Below, piece after piece: positions 14,307-14,421 of a stretch of 14,421 nt of DNA; position 1 is the first letter of the stretch; each line of letters opens with the position of its first letter. A program made the position numbers and the translations under genes. The notes beneath the pieces were generated by a model. That model worked only from the letters and a program-made list of their open reading frames with translations. It searched no databases and was not told where the DNA came from. The stretch comes from Clostridia bacterium (GTDB lineage: Bacteria > Bacillota > Clostridia > UMGS1810), in NCBI GenBank assembly GCA_017629325.1, contig JAGBXL010000065.1:1-14421 (forward strand), given 5' to 3'.

Positions 14307-14367
14307 AAGAAAAGCGATTATAGCTCCGCACTTCCGCCAAAGGCGGTGCGGCGAAGCCGCTTTTCTT
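14307..14367. repeat. GC-rich compound stem-loop
   Basis: Outer stem AAGAAAAGCG (14307-14316) / CGCTTTTCTT (14358-14367); inner stems CCGCA/TGCGG (14326-14330 with 14347-14351) and CCGCC/GGCGG (14334-14338 with 14342-14346) around an AAA loop. An alternative small hairpin GCGGC-GAA-GCCGC (14348-14360) competes with it. Its GC content is far above that of the surrounding DNA. Confidence 0.7.
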
Positions 14368-14370
14368 GTT

Positions 14371-14421
14371 TTATTCTTGTTTATCTTTTAAAATCTGTTT
14401 TCCTGTATGATCTATTTTAAA
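14371..14421 (-). CDS. Possible C-terminal end of a gene continuing past the window
   Basis: Of the minus-strand frames entering from the right edge, only one stays open: FKIDHTGKQILKDKQE, then TAA at 14373-14371. The charged Lys-rich tail looks like an ordinary protein C-terminus, and the stop is followed three bases later by the strong hairpin cluster, as expected at a gene end. Sixteen codons are too few for any family call, and the frame could be open by chance. Confidence 0.3.
   Translation of the reverse strand, partial: FKIDHTGKQILKDKQE

Noticed and set aside
14171..14367. CRISPR array or insertion sequence
   Set aside because: The repeats are inverted and differ from each other, with no regular direct-repeat spacing, no transposase and no visible target duplication.

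Overview
The window is a stretch of ordinary chromosome from a low-GC Gram-positive bacterium, most likely a member of Clostridia (Oscillospirales/Ruminococcaceae-like). The evidence is strong AT bias with A/T-ending codons, GGAGG-type ribosome binding sites, sigma-A promoters close to TTGACA-17-TATAAT, intrinsic hairpin/T-tract terminators and a glycine riboswitch of the Firmicutes style. The two tRNA genes have no encoded CCA. I see no transposase, integrase, phage gene, CRISPR array or plasmid function, and no new multi-gene system.

Left part, plus strand (1-9324). The 3' part of a Rossmann/DUF2520 protein is followed closely by a type IA topoisomerase (TopB-like) and a small GtrA-family membrane protein, apparently as one operon. 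After a 194-nt gap with a good promoter come prs (PRPP synthetase), a long hairpin, pth (peptidyl-tRNA hydrolase), mfd (transcription-repair coupling factor) and a lipoprotein that resembles a PrsA/SurA foldase without its PPIase domain. A bidirectional terminator closes this operon.

Middle part, minus strand (12489 down to 9370). A promoter and a glycine riboswitch with an intrinsic terminator precede an AGCS-family Na+/alanine-glycine symporter. Downstream on the same strand are tRNA-Gly(GCC) with its own consensus promoter and terminator, a TtcA-like PP-loop tRNA thiolase and tadA (tRNA adenosine-34 deaminase). The last two overlap.

Right part. An NSS-family (LeuT-like) Na+-dependent transporter on the plus strand diverges from the AGCS gene. 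It shares a terminator with a convergent tRNA-Ser(GGA). The last ~260 nt before the edge hold a run of strong inverted repeats, one unusually GC-rich, and then what may be the last 16 codons of a minus-strand gene.

Themes: translation and tRNA maintenance (pth, tadA, ttcA-like gene, two tRNAs), nucleic-acid maintenance (topB, mfd), nucleotide supply (prs) and amino-acid uptake (two Na+-coupled transporters). The items most worth a second look are the riboswitch expression platform, where mutually exclusive pairings can be read by eye, the structured intergenic cluster at 14171-14367, and the PPIase-less foldase-like lipoprotein.
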